Shown: positions 24,820-36,610, counted from the first letter of the stretch. The stretch: 64,000 nucleotides of DNA from Clusia tigrina (GCA_920105625.2 OV050031.1:4443501-4507500); one strand, 5' to 3'. The notes: generated by a model not told the origin, from the sequence alone. A program made the numbers and translations.

Positions 24820-25019
24820 CAGGTGTTTTGGAGAATATATCTTAGATATGAGCAAGATCCCTCAACTTGATTCCTCCAAAATATATGAATTCCTGTCGAA
24901 AGTTAACCTGACAGTAGATTTATAGATGAGACTATCCTCATCTTTCAAATAAACAGGGGCATCACAATAGATGTTTCAGGTTGCAGTGTATCACACCCTT
25001 AAATATATTTATCTCTATC
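24820..25019 (+). mobile_element. LINE family D, 5'-truncated insertion with 13-bp target-site duplication
   Basis: A perfect 13-bp direct repeat TATCCTCCACCAT brackets the segment (24807-24819 and 25020-25032). The element encodes the C-terminus of ORF2, beginning CFGEYILDMSKIPQLDSSK and ending TVDL with a stop at 24923-24925. An ~85-base 3' UTR and a TAAATATATTTATC-type tail follow. The C-terminal pattern (hydrophobic block, then FL at the end) resembles that of families A and B. Confidence 0.88.
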
Positions 25020-25309
25020 TATCCTCCACCATAGGTGTAGGCTGCGGATTGCCTCTAACGACTTCCGAATGAGTTGCATGGACGAGGAATAATTCATTGT
25101 ACACCTGTAATGCACGTGCCTAGCATTCTCCATAACGAGGCGCACTTTCCTAGGCGATTACTTTCTGGACTCTTTGGGAGATATTTCAAATAAAAAGATT
25201 AGCTCCATCAACTGCTTCATTAAAAGCTTCAAATGGTTGGACCTTTGAAAGGGATGGGACCTGATGTCTCATGCGGTTACCAAGGATCTCAATGCTAAAA
25301 TATCTCCAG

Positions 25310-26448
25310 GACGCCATTTGATTACAGGTCTAATGATAAAAGAACTCTCAACAACAGCTGAAATGCAACTCCTGAATATATTTAAGGCAATAATTCATTA
25401 AAATATTTTCCTCAGCCATGGAAAATTTCTCACACTAGATATGTATGTAGAATCTCGTGATTCCTTAACCTGGCAAAGATCCTACAAATATCTCTTCTTA
25501 CAGACCCATTAGTTTACTATATATTTCCTCAAAGACCTTTGAGGTAGTGATAGAATAGCTTGTAAGAAATGCCATTGAGAAGAAAAATGTCAGACCATAC
25601 CAGACCATCAGTTTGGCTTTCGTGAAAAACACAGTACTGTCGAAGAAACAATACTGCTCGGGAGTAATCCTCGACAACACTTGGGCGTTTGATGTAGTGT
25701 GGCATCCAGGGATTCTGTCGGAACTCGAAAATATTCTACCCTTTATAATTATGCGCCTTTGGAACGGTATCCCTCAGATCGATCAAATTATGGTGAAGCA
25801 AAAAAGTTTCACTTTAACCAATCAATGCTGGCATACACCAAGGTAGAGTAATGGGCTCTTTGCTTTATACACTATACATTTCTGACATGGCAACTAACGA
25901 CAATACTGTCACCTCATCTTATGCCGATGATACAGCCTTATTATGTCCCCTCTCACACCAAAAAATGGCATCAAAACTCCTCCAAGAACGTTCAAATATC
26001 CTACAAGACTGGCTTGACTCCTGGAGAATAAAAGTGAGTGAGACCAAATACACATCACATTCACTCCATACCATGTTCCCACTCAGACCCCACAAATGGC
26101 ATCAAAACTCCACCAAGAACATGCAAATATCCTACAAGACTAGCTTGACCCCTGGAGAATAGAAGTCAATTATACCAAATACACATCACATTTACTCTAT
26201 GCTGTGAAAATCAACTCCAAGCGTATCCCACAGGCTTCTGCGACAAAGTACCTTAAAATATATCTCGATCGCAGACTCGGGGGTGACATTGGCGCTATGT
26301 ACCCGAACGAAGCACATAAGCGCCAATGTTAACCAAATCAGACTCAAAGTAACTGAACTGGGATCGATCCTAAATCGCCAGTCCCAGCTCAAACTGGACT
26401 ATAAGATACTGCTGTATAAGGCAATAATTAAACACATATGGACATAAG
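25310..26448 (+). pseudogene. Jockey-clade non-LTR reverse transcriptase, degenerate
   Basis: Joined across several frameshifts, the + strand reads LITGLMIKELSTTAEMQLLN (about 25320), YRPISLLYISSKTFE (about 25500), HQFGFREKHSTVEET (about 25605), YCSGVILDNTWAFDVVWHPG (about 25650; the AFD box with catalytic Asp), GSLLYTLYISDM (about 25853), YADDTALL (about 25920; the catalytic YADD box), WLDSWRIKVSETK (about 26010) and YLKIYLDRRLGGDI (about 26250). The segment ends at GIQLW, which is replaced by a 14-bp array. These boxes in this order are those of Jockey-clade RTs. 26085-26200 is a partial internal duplication of the WLDSW region. Multiple frameshifts and stops make it non-functional. Confidence 0.9.
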
Positions 26449-26554
26449 GTATCCAACTCTGGGTATCCAACTCTGGGTATCCAACTCTGGGTATCCAACT
26501 CTGGGTATCCAACTCTGGGTATCCAACTCTGGGTATCCAACTCTGGGTATCCAA
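26449..26554. repeat. 14-bp minisatellite grown from the RT motif GIQLW
   Basis: Eight copies of gtatccaactctgg at exact 14-bp spacing (26449, 26463, 26477, 26491, 26505, 26519, 26533, 26547; the last partial). The first copy is the codons for the terminal GIQLW motif of the RT pseudogene, so the array arose from retroelement coding sequence. Confidence 0.95.
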
Positions 26555-26939
26555 TATACGTGAGGTATAAATAATTTTCAGTTTTCTTAACTTTACTTCA
26601 TTAAAGTCAGTGCAACAGTCTCTCGTTTAGAACACTCTTCACTGAAGCAAGACTGTGTGTAGTCCGCTTTGTGTCCTAATTTCTAATAAGGACATTTAGT
26701 CAAGTATTGATTGTACCCTTTCGAATCAAAGAAAAGTTGATAGTCAAAGAAACCTCAGGCAGAGTTCAATTACACACATCTGCGACTGATAAACCGAAGT
26801 TTTGGAGCTTGAATTAGCATAAACTGACTTCTACCCTTGTCTTATACCCTAAATTCCCATCCCTTCCCTTCTTCTTCAACTGCTTGGAGTCTTTAGTATA
26901 TCTCCACAAATGAGAGCCTCCTACAAACTGAAAGTTTCC

Positions 26940-27990
26940 TTGTTCCGCCTTGACAATAGTAGCGTTATATTTCGTTCCAATTGTGCGGCGTAGGCATGAA
27001 ATTGAGCACTTCATTAACACTCCCACCTCGGGACAAATTGACAAATCTCCGCCAGAACGAACACATAAAAACAATTTACAATTTAACAGGCATGTCAATT
27101 CTGGGACTGCTTTTAAACACACACTGAGCACACCTCTACTTGGGCACATCGCATACATTCGCCCAGGAACAGCATGGGTCGAGCAGCGTAGCAACATACG
27201 CTGGGATTCCATTCCTCAGGGGCATATGCCAAACGGAACAGGCACAAATAAAGACTCCGAAATTACGCACATTCCACGGCCGGCCAGACCGTAGAGTAGC
27301 CTAATCCCAAGTCACAGCCAACTCGCATCCACGCAGCGTGAGGCAAGTGCTACTCGCAGCGCCCGTGACATGCCCGCCTGTCTATTAATATTTTTACGAA
27401 TTTTCGTTCCTGCTCTCCTTGCCTCTGAAACGTAAATTGGAACATTTCAGAACTAGTGACGCGGCCGGCAGGCAGCCAAAACAAAACAAAACTCCAGCCG
27501 AAAAGGAAAGAAACAGAGCTGGTTGCTGTGCCAGAAGGGTCCCGAAGAGATGCGCTCGCATTACTCATGCTCCTACCTGCACTCTTAGTTGGTGGGGGCC
27601 CTGACAGGCTGTGATATCGTTCCGAAGCTGCTAAGGAGAACGCGCTGATGCCACTTGCAGCCCACTCGCTCGCAGTTTCCGCATCTGTGCAACTAATTCG
27701 GGGTGGGTTTGTTAGCGTTTGCCTGCAGTTGCATCGTGCTCGGCTTTCGCTGCATTTGGTAAATAAACATTTACATTTTATTTGTTTTTAATCATATGTG
27801 CCCTCGCCACACCCCCTCTGACATGGATGCTGCTCGCAATTTGGCTGCAGGCATCGGTTGCATTTACCACGTCACTGCTCCTGGCGCGCATGTTTACACT
27901 GGACTGCCGCTGCGGGATCTTTGGCATGAACGCAGTTTATTTGTTTATGCACATTTGGAATTTGATTTGGTGTTTTTCCTTCCAAAAAAT
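26940..27990. other. low-repeat island 5 (candidate regulatory DNA)
   Basis: Unique, GC-balanced sequence with no arrays, unlike both flanks. Two overlapping + strand frames at 27782-28011 are open but show no family motif. Confidence 0.3.
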
Positions 27991-28390
27991 ATTTGTGTGA
28001 ATTTAGAGTGAAATATTTATAAAGTGTTTTATTTTAGTCCTATTTTATTTTATGTAGAACTGGGAAATTATCCAGCCTCGTCCTTAGGTGGTATAAAGAT
28101 GAGTTTTGATCGAGGGAAACGCCGAAGTAAGAATGGGGTTTCCAATATTATCTCCCAAGAGTGTCTAATCAACAAGAACTGGCGGAAATTTGCTATGATG
28201 CTGTATATATACTCCCTATATTAGCTTATATATACTCCCTATATAAGGATTACTTTGATATACACTCCTATATCACAAAAATTGGTTGACTTCATCGAAT
28301 ATAGAAAGCATTGGTGAAAACTGCCAGACTAGGAAATTGGCCGATATTGCTTGAAGCCAGAAAAGCACCCTGTTAGACAGGGGGAGTGAT

Positions 28391-28654
28391 CACGTAGTGG
28401 CCTTTCCTCACGTAATCGGCTTAGTGGACTTTCCTCTGGTAGTGCCCTTTCCTCACGTAGGGGACTTTCCTCACGTAGGGGACTTTCCTCACATAGGGTA
28501 CTTTCCTCACATAGGGGACTTTCCTCAGGTAGTGGACTTTCCTCTCGTAGAGGACTTTCCTCACGTAGTGGAGTTTCCTCAAGTAGTGCCCTTTCCTCAC
28601 ATAGGGGACTTTCCTCACGTAGTGGACTTTCCTCACGTAGTGGACTTTCCTCTA
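28391..28654. repeat. 18-bp minisatellite (ggactttcctcacgtagt)
   Basis: About 14 copies. With a period that is a multiple of three and few stops, frames on both strands are open (VDFPHVGDFPH on +, REESPLREESPL and RKVPYVRKV on -). Repeat artefacts. Confidence 0.95.
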
Positions 28655-29822
28655 AGTTTGGGGATATCTTCTTTTTTAGAGACTTTAGCAGGTCCTGATC
28701 TGGAGTTTTCAGCATCATGTTTATTTCCCTTCTACTGAAATATAAAAGTCAAGAACATTGGTTAGGATGATGTGTTTCCCTGCCCCAAAACAACCTTAAA
28801 ATGGTCCTTGTCATGGATAAATATACAATGAAACTTGAAAATACGCTGAAGTCCTTAGTCATCCTATAATAATTAGTACAGTTTCTGATTGGGCGCTGAT
28901 AATCATTCTTGGGGTCATTACGAATCTCGTAGCTGATTTTCAAGACATTGTTGTAAAACAGTTTTTCGTCCTTGTCAGTGTATTGTGGACATATTTGTTC
29001 CTCTAATCTACTTGATCATGAATCGAATCCATCCAATCTCCGATGATTTACTTTAAACATATTTTTTGTAGATAGGAGGGATTCGAATATCCGTAGAACA
29101 CAATTGACCCATGAAATAGAGAAGACTTACGACATAGTTTCCTTATTTATATATGGATAAGTCCTTGATCGTTTAACATGATCTATTCTTTACTTTTGAA
29201 GAGATCATGCTAAATTTTGATAGTAATACATTTATTCCATAGTAGTACATTTACTCCATACTAGATTCCATGTGGTACGATGGACGGCCACACCCAAAAC
29301 TCATGTATGTCAATATCCAAGGTTTAGAGGTCTCTTTAGACCTGTTGCAAAGACCTGTCTTGACTATAATTCAACCCCAATTTGTAGATCTCAAGATCAC
29401 AAAATTGCTGGGTGAGATTCAATTTGTTGTAGTTGTTACTTCATGTGGAGACCTGAAACTGAACCCTCGTTGACTCAGCGAATTAACACGATCGATATTG
29501 GAGAACTATTGGTGGGTACCTAAGACCGAATAAAGGCATTTTGACGCGAAAGCAAAGCTGCCATCTTAACAAAAAACAACTAAAAAAAAGTGACTCCCGA
29601 GGAACTTTGACACCTTTAGCCTCTTAATCCGCCCCTGTATGTACGATTGGGACTATTTACTGCGTTAATTTAAGTAGAGCTCCTAGATATACTTGTATCA
29701 TCAGAGTGGCACATGGTGTGATCTACTCCAACTTCCTCAGATACACTTCAGATTCTACCTCAGCCAAACTCCCTAGAAAATAATCTTCCACTGATTGCAT
29801 TGGATGTGCGGGAGTGTGTGAA
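28655..29822. other. AT-rich intergenic sequence, nothing recognised
   Basis: No array or transposon boundary is visible. The 67-codon open frame at 29270 shows no recognisable motif. Confidence 0.4.
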
Positions 29823-30010
29823 GTCGGCCTTAACCCGGTAACGAGTTGTGATCACAGATTATCTGGTCAGATCATCAAAGTAAGTAAGATTTCCTTACAC
29901 CCAGATCTCTCTGACAGTCGGCCTTAACCCGGTAACGAGTTTTCATCACAGATTCTCTGGTCAAGCCAACTAAGTTAGTAAGATTGCATTGGGCCCAGAT
30001 CTCTCTGCTC
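29823..30010. repeat. 94-bp tandem duplication
   Basis: Two copies beginning gtcggccttaacccggtaac at 29823 and 29917, each ending with cagatctctctg. Confidence 0.9.
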
Positions 30011-30267
30011 TTATGTATTGTTAGTCCCACTAAGAGTACGGGAGAACTCTGTTCTAATTCGTGGAGAATTTTTGAGGCTAGGGTTCTTGAGTTTGCAGGC
30101 CAGACTAGGTATTTTCAACTCTACTAAATGAGCTACGGTTTCCCTCTCAATCTCCTGGTGTTGCCTGATTCAACTCCGTGGTTGTGAGCACAAACTTCCT
30201 GGTTCAATGACATACGCCAATGATTCCTCCTCCGCTTCTGAGAAGTTTGTCTGATATTTGCGTTCCT

Positions 30268-30600
30268 TGTAATGTAATGTAATGTTAAGGATTGGGCCAT
30301 CGCCCTTAAGCAATGCGACCACAGACATCTATTGTGCCTGCCCATTCATTCAATTATCGACTACTGTGCTCAGGAATTGAATCAGACCAGTCTGCGATGC
30401 ATCAGGACGTCATCTCCGAGAAAATGTTTGCCGAGGTGCCTTACTCTTGTTCGTGCAAGTACCGGGCAACTGGCTATTAGATGCCCCATAGACTTATCGT
30501 CTTCTAGGCAAAATCTACATAATTTGCTATCAGCGAGGCCCATTCTGTGCAGGTGCTCATTGCATTTGCGTTCTATACTCGCCCCCAAAGTGGACGCATT
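30268..30600 (-). pseudogene. LINE family C 3' end (zinc-knuckle, stop, 3' UTR, ACATT tail)
   Basis: On the minus strand the sequence encodes CNEHLHRMGL, then a CCHC-type knuckle CRFCLEDDKSMGHLIASC (C-x2-C, H, C), then PVLARTRVRHLG, ending at a TGA at 30382-30384. About 100 bases of 3' UTR follow, ending in an ACATT-type tail (aatgtaatgtaatg on + at about 30271-30285). This is the C-terminal architecture of RNase-H-type LINE ORF2 proteins. The 5' part is missing. Confidence 0.8.
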
Positions 30601-30699
30601 TTGTGTGTGGGAACCGGTTCGTTCTGAATATCACCATCCGATTGTGAGTAAACTGCCTGTAATGGAGAGGCCATCCTCAAACTAGAGTAGAAAATTTAA

Positions 30700-32160
30700 A
30701 ATGCAAATAGTGGCCTGCTTGCGATCCCATGTTACTGGCTGTAGCGTGCAGCTAAAGCTCACGACTTTACGTGCCTGACTCGCATGTAAACTGGCAATTC
30801 TTTGCCACCGCCTTACGGAGCAGTTGGCATGCCATTCGTGCAGCAGAAATTATGCACCTCAGTTAAGAGCAAAATTAAAAGGATGAAAGAGAATAAAAAA
30901 GAATTGAAAGAATGAAAAGAAAAGAAAAAGAATTAAAGGAAATATGTAATACAAGCAAAAATGGAAATGAAAGCCAGTCGCGAACTGAATAAGTTGGCCC
31001 TGTTTACAGCCACTCTGCTGCATTGCTGCACGGCCCGGCAAGAGGCGTCTATGACAATAAATTTGCCCCGAGTGGATACCTTAGCCAATGTTTGGAGCTT
31101 GGCGGAGTGGCTGGCGAACATGATTTTGGACAGTTTCACGCTTGTAAAGAACGCATGCGTATTGCACATGCCAACTGGCACACTCTGCTCCAGTTTGATG
31201 GTTGAGCCTGGAGCGAGCACACGGCCCTGACTCCAGACGCTGGACTTCGTACACTGGAGCAGTGTTGTTCGGTGCTGTTCTCGCGTGATTTCCTGTGTCA
31301 ACATGAGCGCCCTGCGGCCACAAAGACGCTCGCCATGTGCAATTGCATTTACTTTTATGCGAATTCATGTTTTGCTCACCAGCTCAGTACAACTCAATTG
31401 GCCAAGCGCAGTCCCCACAACAACACCAACTCCAACTGCAGTCGCAGTTGTGGACGCCTTCGGTACTTGTGACATTTGTGATCATCTTATTAACATTTCT
31501 GTCTTTAATGTGTACATTCGCGGACTTTTACGACAGCCGACAGGATGAAGACATTAATGGCATTGGGCACTGTTCGCACGGGCATAGCTCATTGAGGGGA
31601 CTCGCTCGTTCGCTCCTTTTATAGAGTTCCATAAAAGAACAAAAATGCCAGCCCGCAATCACGCTCAACGCTGGCGAAATTTAATGTGAAAATAAAAGTC
31701 AATTAAATTTACTACGGTCATGGTGCTCCGTGCAGGCGGTGGTGCAAACTTGTTGGCCTGCAAATCAAAGTTGGGAACTCTCGACTGGCAGCGCAACTGA
31801 AGCGCTGTAATTAGCAAAAGACACAAAAACGCTCTCGACGCAGAGGAATTCATTAGCGAACATGCTGATTGCAATAAGGAAAAATCTGCGACGCATTGCA
31901 CTGGAGCTGCTGGGGAGGAGTGCGCACACGGATGCCCACTTTCAGTTGGTGTAGCTACACCGCAATATTCCGGCTAATTGCAAGCACACTGAAGCGCGGC
32001 AGCTTTGATGATGTTCTGGCGAAGTCCTCTGAACAGTAGCTGGGAAAAACATGAATTCCGGGCCGACTGATAAGCTGAAAGCTGATCTGTAATCTGAAAT
32101 GAAAGCCACATTTAGAGGGGGAAGGAATTGTCTCCATTCGGGGAACGGGGGCTGTGCGTA
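30700..32160. other. low-repeat island 6 (candidate regulatory DNA)
   Basis: Unique, GC-balanced sequence. It is crowded with mutually overlapping short open frames on both strands, as expected of stop-poor non-coding DNA. None has a family motif. Confidence 0.3.
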
Positions 32161-32212
32161 GAGAAATATACGGTAAATAAATATGTAAATGAATCCATAC
32201 CTTTGACTATCT

Positions 32213-32900
32213 GGATTCAAAGGACACTGCACACAAACCCTCCAAAGGCACACAAACCCTTCAAAGAATGATCACCGTACAAACAGAACCAAGTCGAAAG
32301 ATCAAGAAGCGAGGATCATCTTCCTTTAAGCAAATAGAATCAGTGGTTTCAAAGAGTAACTATCGGCCATGGAAATGGGCTCTGAGACGTACTCCATCTG
32401 GATTTAAAGGACACTGCACACAAACCCTCCAATGTACCAGAATGATACCCGTACAAATAGAACCAAGTCGAAGGATCAAAAAGCGAAGATCATCTTCCTT
32501 TAAGCAAATAGAATCAGTGGTTTCAAAGAGTAACTATCGGCCATGGAAATGGGCTCTGAGACGTACTCCATCTGGATTTAAAGGACACTGCACACAAACT
32601 CTCCAAAGTACCAGAATGATACCCGTTAGAACCAAGTCGAAGGATCAAAAAGCGAGGATCATCTTCCTTTAAGCAAATAGAATCAGTGGTTTCAAAGGGT
32701 AACTATCGGCCATGGAAATGGGCTCTGAGACGTACTCCATCTGGATTTAAAGGACACTGCACACAAACTCTCCAAAGTACCAGAATGATACCCGTTAGAA
32801 CCAAGTCGAAGGATCAAAAAGCGAGGATCATCTTCCTTTAAGCAAATAGAATCAGTGGTTTCAAAGGGTAACTATCGGCCATGGAAATAAGCTCTGAGCC
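32213..32900. repeat. about 170-187-bp tandem repeat, four copies
   Basis: Copies start with ggatt-aaaggacactgcac at 32213, 32400, 32574 and 32743. The second unit is exactly 174 bp (58 codons), so + strand translation repeats a basic segment (SRRIKKRRSSSFKQIE, then NYRPWKWALRRT). Copies 3 and 4 share a deletion that shifts the frame. No homology is recognised; probably non-coding. Confidence 0.9.
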
Positions 32901-33049
32901 GTACTGCTTTCTCAGAGGGTCGTCTTGAAAACAAGTCATTGTAGCGAGACTACTATTATAGAATAGAAAATGGGTCTAGTCTTAGGAAAGCCCAAAATCT
33001 TGTCTTAGTTCTTGCCCACAATCATTTTTCCGCTCTTAGCAAATCAGAG

Positions 33050-33300
33050 CTGGAATTGCTGATGTGACTTCTTTCTTTGGAGGAGGGCGGTCTTTCTATA
33101 TTTGCTGACGTGACTTCTATCTTTGGGGGAGATCGTTCTATCCTTGCTGACGAGCCTTCTATATTTTGTGACGGAACTTCTATATTCGCGGTGGACCTTC
33201 TATCCTTGCTGACGTTCCTTTTATTTGAACAATATGTGCTCTGATGGACCTTCTATCCTTGCTGACGGACCTTTTATTTGAACAATATGCGCTCTGGAGA
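33050..33300. repeat. degenerate short tandem repeat (cttctat-cttgctgacg)
   Basis: Several copies of a 25-50-base unit; the block cttctatccttgctgacg recurs with a following cttttatttgaacaatatg. Confidence 0.75.
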
Positions 33301-33606
33301 CCACCTTAACTAATTAGAACACATTCTCATACACAATGAGGTCTGTGTTTGGAAGGACCACGATAAGAAAGCAACGTTCTCTGAGCTTCTTCACCCGTGC
33401 TTAGAATGCTGACATCAGATCCCACTCTGCAAATATGTTGTAATCCTTCAACAGTACAGCAGAATGTCGTTTGTATTAACAGGGAGTGACAAAATAAGTT
33501 TCTAATCGCAGACCTAGGGGAATATACCAATGGTCTCGGGTATTCCCATGGTCTTACATAAACTTCAACTTAAGCATAATGCAACGGATATGTACTCGTA
33601 TATAAT

Positions 33607-33654
33607 TGGGTTCCAGACTTTTATTGATAATTATCAATAAAAGTCTGGAACCCA
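33607..33654. repeat. 48-bp perfect palindrome (24-bp arms, no spacer)
   Basis: The left arm 33607-33630 starts tgggttccagac and ends ttgataa. The right arm 33631-33654 is its exact reverse complement. Outside the arms, tataat (33601-33606) and attata on the far side continue the symmetry with a single unpaired base. Confidence 0.97.
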
Positions 33655-33659
33655 GATTA

Positions 33660-34660
33660 TAATTATAATTTGCTTGTCTCTAATTCATTGCGTAGTCCCT
33701 ACTTCTTGTTCGTTCCTGGAGATGGGAGACATTTCAGATGAAATGTTGTTGATATCAAAAATATTTCCTTGAATAACCAAGTCTCAGATGTTCGTCAAGT
33801 TTTGAAATGCAGATCCCAGCAACTATATATATGAAGGAATCAGCTGTTTAAAACTACAAGCGAAACCCAAGACCTTGTTATATGGAATCGGTTGCTCCAT
33901 GCTGTAGTATGATATTGGAAATGTCATGTAAAAGAAAAGATTCCTCAGCTGCCAGATAAAGTCTTCAATCTTGTATCTTCCCCGGTTCCTTTGTATATAA
34001 AAGTATGTTTTCATCCAAGTTGAATCATTCTACAATGCATTTGGATACAGACGAGCAAAAGTCATTATCAACATTTGTTCTCCCCTGAGGAAATTAATGG
34101 AGTATTTAATGATTCGATGTGCATAAACTTGCTTTGGGAAGAGGGGTGTGGGGAAACGTACTCAGAGAATATGAGAACTGTGCAAAACAATCTAAACTCT
34201 TGTTAGGCAACTACAACAGCAAAAGTCTTGAGTCTTGCATTGTACTATCCATAAATAGAGACTAAGAATTTTAACCGGGCTGCTGACTGGACTCTGTAGG
34301 CTCAAAGGTCATTTTAGGAATTGTAGCAAATTCCATGTGAGGAGGATACTGAATCACCAGAGCACATAATTGAGATTTATGGGGCGAGGATGCACAAAGC
34401 ACAAAATGAAAAAGCACCTGGACTCATTTTAAGTAATCAATAGCTCAATATCACGACTTCAACCAGCCGACAACCTCAAATTTTAGAGGGCCTCAGGGTG
34501 GGTTGAGATTTTATATGAATATCTTATTAGCGGAGAGTAGTACCATAGATCATGTTGGGCGTAGTACTTCACACACTTCCTTATGCAATACATTGCAAGC
34601 TGCACATGATCTGAGGAACCTTCCAGAAACAAAGTAGTTCAATTGCTTCGACAGTCCTTT
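33660..34660. other. AT-rich intergenic sequence, nothing recognised
   Basis: No array, transposon end or plausible open frame is visible. Confidence 0.4.
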
Positions 34661-34689
34661 AAAGTATTTCAAATTTTATTCTTATAGAA

Positions 34690-35480
34690 TAGTATTCTCG
34701 AGTCCTTTCGAGTAATTGCCTATAAGAATTTTGATCATGCACTGTACTGGGCCTCAAATGACTTTTGCCGAGGCTGTGGCTTCGAGGAGGAGGACGAGAC
34801 GGTTTTCCACCTCTTATGCCACTGCCCATCCTTGAGCAGAAGAAGAATTCGCACCTTTGGTGCCCCATTTCTTACAAGCCTGACAGAGCTGTCATCCATT
34901 AATATTAGGGACATAGCCAGGTTCATCAAAATATCAGGATGGTTTCCTGAAACATGACGGGGGAGTCGTGCCTTTCCAGGCGCTGTCCTTGCGCTGACTA
35001 TCACCATCCCAAGTATGGGAACCTTTTTAGTCAGTGCTTGAACGGCGCCACACCGTGGTATCACAATGGGCCATTATGTGTGCTCAAGTGTGCTTTTGGC
35101 AAACTGGGCGGCCACTCCTACCTACCTACCTACTGTACTGGGTGTCTTTAATGATTGGATGGAGCTGTCAAGATCCCCAGGAAAAAGAAACAGTCGTACA
35201 CTTTCTTTGTGATTACCCAGCCCTCGGTCGTTTGAGACTCAAATATTTCGGAAGTCCTTTTCTAGAGAGTCTAGGGCATTGCTCCGGTTTAGAACTATCA
35301 GACTTATCCAAATTTGTTGATAACTCTGGCTGGTTGTAATTCATAACATAGTATAGGACCATCGTTAGGCTCGCGAGGAAATGGCATCAAAACGGCACTA
35401 GTGCTATTTGGGGCGACCCAGCCGGCCATTTTAACTATCTACCTTAATGAGCCATTTTACCTACCTACCTTTTTGACGTC
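34690..35480 (+). pseudogene. LINE family B (host copy), interrupted by a nested LINE B insertion
   Basis: With 34752-35142 removed, the + strand reads continuously NFDHALYW, VSLMIGW, SCQDPQEKETVVHFLCDYPAL, RLRLKYFGSPFL, ending LSKFVDNSGWL and a stop at about 35338. An ~120-base 3' UTR and a (CTAC)n-like tail near 35458-35471 follow. The C-x-n-H-x-n-C knuckle is incomplete (second Cys changed), so this is a decayed ORF2 C-terminus. The 5' limit is uncertain. Confidence 0.75.
34752..35131 (+). mobile_element. LINE family B, 5'-truncated insertion nested in another LINE B
   Basis: Flanked by a perfect 11-bp direct repeat ACTGTACTGGG (34741-34751 and 35132-35142). It encodes a knuckle (CRGCGFEEEDETVFHLLCHC), then PSLSRRRIRTFGAPFL, ending DIARFIKISGWFPET with a TGA at about 34957. 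A 3' UTR and a (CTAC)n tail at 35118-35131 follow. Removing it restores the reading frame of the host LINE. Confidence 0.88.
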
Positions 35481-35950
35481 AGTTAAACATGTACAATTAA
35501 ATCTGGGTTGACTAAAATATACAAAGTGGATTCCAAAGTAAACAGGACTTTTTAAAAATAAGAGCAACAAAATGTTTTTTGTGGCAAAATCGATTTATTT
35601 CATTCAAAATAGTTCCTTTTCGACTCTATAAAAGGCTATTTCAGGCTATTTCAGATCCATTCTTCTTCAGGTTCATTGCAATATTATAATTAAACATAAC
35701 TAGATATCAAGACTCTGGCATGAGGCTATGTTAATGAAATTCCGTCTTCATCTAAACAATATTTGATACTTTTTTATTATATTACCCGAATAATTATAAG
35801 GAAGCGAAGGAACAACAAATTCAAACAGAAAAGACCCGAGGAATGCAACCAAGCGAGACTGGCACAAGGAACAATGCGATTAATTTGAAGAAAAATAAAC
35901 AAATGTGGAACTGTGAATAAAGTGAGATAAATAAATCAAAAAACTCAAAT
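35481..35950. other. AT-rich intergenic sequence
   Basis: Part of 35500-35640 resembles the decayed end of a mariner-type transposon when read on the minus strand, but too weakly to call. Nothing else is recognised. Confidence 0.35.
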
Positions 35951-35999
35951 TATAAATATATATAATTATATATGTGTATATGAAAACTAGAACGGAAAC

Positions 36000-36574
36000 A
36001 TGGGGTCATGTTAATGAAATCAGGCAATTGCCACAAAATGCGCGTCAAGTCCCTGAACAGAGCGACACAAATGAAAGATGAAAAGGCAAAACAAAGAGTC
36101 CAATGTAAGGCAGTGGGAACATGCAAATAGTGTGGCAATTGTCAAGTGTCGGGCCAGTTGAGTGGCACACAGGCATGACACGCACGAAACTAGTTTGAGG
36201 ACGCTGGGATTGTTTATGGTCGGTGCCAGGCCAGCGGACAGCAATTGCTGCTGATTGCGCAAATATGCCGCAGCTAATTAATTGCGAGGTATGAACAACA
36301 TACACGCCGAGGAAAACCGCCAGCGGAGTGTGTAAAGCAGTGAGTTAAGTGGCGACTAAAGCTGAATTGCATTTAAATAAACACAAAATTGTTAGCGGTG
36401 ACCCGCGTAGAGCACACGCAGCGGCGGCCTGTGTCAACGACACCAACCAACTGCGCGACAACTGAGCGCCAGGGCCAGCAGCATTGGCTGAGCAGCAAAT
36501 GACCAATGGCAGTGTTGCCAATTGTGGTGGCGGTTTCAATACAAATTTCCTAAATAGGGTGAAAAAGCTGCAAG

Positions 36575-36610
<36 letters not shown>

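Noticed and set aside
28391..28654. CRISPR-like array of short repeats
   Set aside because: Repeats are contiguous without unique spacers and the host is a eukaryote; it is a minisatellite.
35500..35640. Mariner-type transposon end on the minus strand
   Set aside because: There is a resemblance to the 3' end of a decayed transposase, but no catalytic motif, no paired inverted ends and no TA duplication could be shown.
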